A stretch of DNA of 5,706 nt from Thermodesulfobacteriota bacterium (GTDB lineage Bacteria; Desulfobacterota_D; UBA1144; Nemesobacterales; UBA2774), in NCBI GenBank assembly GCA_039028315.1, contig JBCCIH010000161.1, forward strand, positions 1-5,706. Reading direction: 5' to 3'. How positions within the stretch are numbered: the first letter of the stretch is position 1; the number at the start of each line of letters is the position of its first letter. The notes under the pieces were generated by a model. That model saw nothing but the letters and a program-made list of their open reading frames with translations, ran no database searches and was not told the origin of the DNA. Shown here in pieces: positions 5,175-5,706 of the stretch. Both the position numbers and the translations under genes were made by a program.

Positions 5175-5706
5175 GTGGCTGGAACAAAACAAGACAAAAC
5201 TAAAATAGTCCAAATATGGGGTGAAATCTTAGATGAGGGTTTCACAAGCGTGCCCAATATACTGCTCAGGTATAGAACAAAAATAGGACTAAAACCAAAA
5301 CACATAATGCTTATTATCGACATTATGTCCTACAAATGGGACGCTGGGCACCCCTTCCCAAGCTACTCCGCGCTGTCTAAAAGATCGGGAATAGAAGAGA
5401 GAAGTGTAAAGCGCATAACACAGGATTTAGAAGAGCTCGGGTTGCTGGTAAAAACACCCAGGTTTGATGAAGAGAGTGGAGCACAAGTTACAACAGTTTT
5501 TGATTTTAGGCCTCTTGTAGAAAAGCTAATAGAGGAGATGAATAAAGAAGGAGAAGTGCATTATAAAGCTGTCAATATGGACTCTATATCTAAAAAGTCC
5601 TACAAACCAACAAGCAGAAAAGTCAATAAAAATAGGGTTTATAAAGGGGATGACGAAAATGTCACGGGGGAGGGTGACAAAAAGGTCACCCGGGGAGTGA
5701 CAGAAC
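5175..5706 (+). CDS. Winged-helix replication-initiator-like protein, 3' end outside window
   Basis: The frame runs from GTG 5175 to the window edge (177 codons, no stop). After a short N-terminus (MAGTKQDKTK) comes a domain at about 26-112 of the type found in plasmid and phage replication proteins with an HTH_36-like helix-turn-helix. Visible are VPNILLRYRTKIGLKPKHIM, PFPSYSALSKRSGIEERSVKRI as the helix-turn-helix (about 60-81), then DLEELGLLVKTPRFDEESG as last helix and wing, and VFDFRPLVEKLIEEM leading to a linker. From residue 162 the linker becomes repetitive (NVTG, EGDK, KVTR, GVTE), encoded by 12-bp units with GTCAC/GTGAC. Such repetitive linkers are typical of initiators that carry the origin within their own gene, as lambda O does. 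It is transcribed away from parA. Replication initiator is the best guess; a transcription factor of similar fold is the alternative, and the missing C-terminus would help decide. Confidence 0.65.
   Translation, partial: MAGTKQDKTKIVQIWGEILDEGFTSVPNILLRYRTKIGLKPKHIMLIIDIMSYKWDAGHPFPSYSALSKRSGIEERSVKRITQDLEELGLLVKTPRFDEESGAQVTTVFDFRPLVEKLIEEMNKEGEVHYKAVNMDSISKKSYKPTSRKVNKNRVYKGDDENVTGEGDKKVTRGVTE
5661..5702. repeat. 12-bp-phased GTCAC/GTGAC repeats inside the initiator-like gene
   Basis: GTCAC (5661-5665), GTGAC (5674-5678), GTCAC (5685-5689) and GTGAC (5697-5701) alternate in orientation at 11-13-bp steps. TGTCAC at 5660-5665 and GTGACA at 5674-5679 form a perfect inverted repeat. The array runs into the window edge and may continue. 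It encodes the tetrapeptides NVTG, EGDK, KVTR and GVTE. Confidence 0.6.

Overview
The window looks like a bacterial chromosome segment of moderate to low GC with dense gene packing. It carries conserved nucleotide-excision-repair genes (uvrB, uvrC) and, on the right, a plasmid- or phage-style replication and partition module. Protein sequences are Gram-negative-like (roughly deltaproteobacterial or a related uncultured lineage), but I cannot assign a taxon from sequence alone. No integrase, transposase, tRNA or attachment repeat is visible.

Layout. (1) 1-630 (+): the C-terminal third of uvrB. (2) 637-2454 (-): complete uvrC, meeting uvrB tail to tail with 6 bases between the stop codons. (3) 2504-3037 (-): a small membrane-anchored SRPBCC/START-like protein. 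(4) 3065-4090 (-): a winged-helix protein with a possible DnaD-like C-terminus. Its gene contains two arrays of 12-bp-phased TACCGCGGTA-like elements, one on each side of the DNA-binding domain. (5) 4047-4856 (-): a Soj/ParA-type ATPase starting at TTG and overlapping gene 4 by 44 bp. (6) 4857-5174: a divergent control region. (7) 5175 to the right edge (+): a second winged-helix, replication-initiator-like protein starting at GTG, cut by the window end. It also begins a 12-bp-phased in-gene repeat (GTCAC/GTGAC).

The control region is the most interesting part. It holds a leftward parA promoter and a rightward promoter preceded by three TTAACA boxes at exact 11-bp spacing. Between that rightward promoter and the initiator-like gene lies an opposing unit: a good minus-strand promoter (TTGACA-N18-TATCAT) followed about 60 nt later by a GC-rich hairpin with a T6 tract. 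This predicts a small antisense RNA of about 60-65 nt. Its 5' part would cover a Shine-Dalgarno-like sequence for a 12-codon leader ORF. That ORF is linked by TGATG to a 10-codon ORF, whose stop codon lies inside the Shine-Dalgarno sequence of the initiator-like gene. The layout resembles antisense-RNA and leader-peptide copy-number control of plasmid initiators such as repA of IncFII plasmid R1, here beside chromosomal DNA-repair genes.

Working model (inference): genes 4, 5 and 7 form a replication/partition cassette in which ParA works with a non-ParB winged-helix adaptor that may recognise repeats inside its own gene, and the right-hand initiator-like gene is controlled by an antisense RNA. 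The cassette could be an integrated plasmid or phage-plasmid, or a domesticated module.
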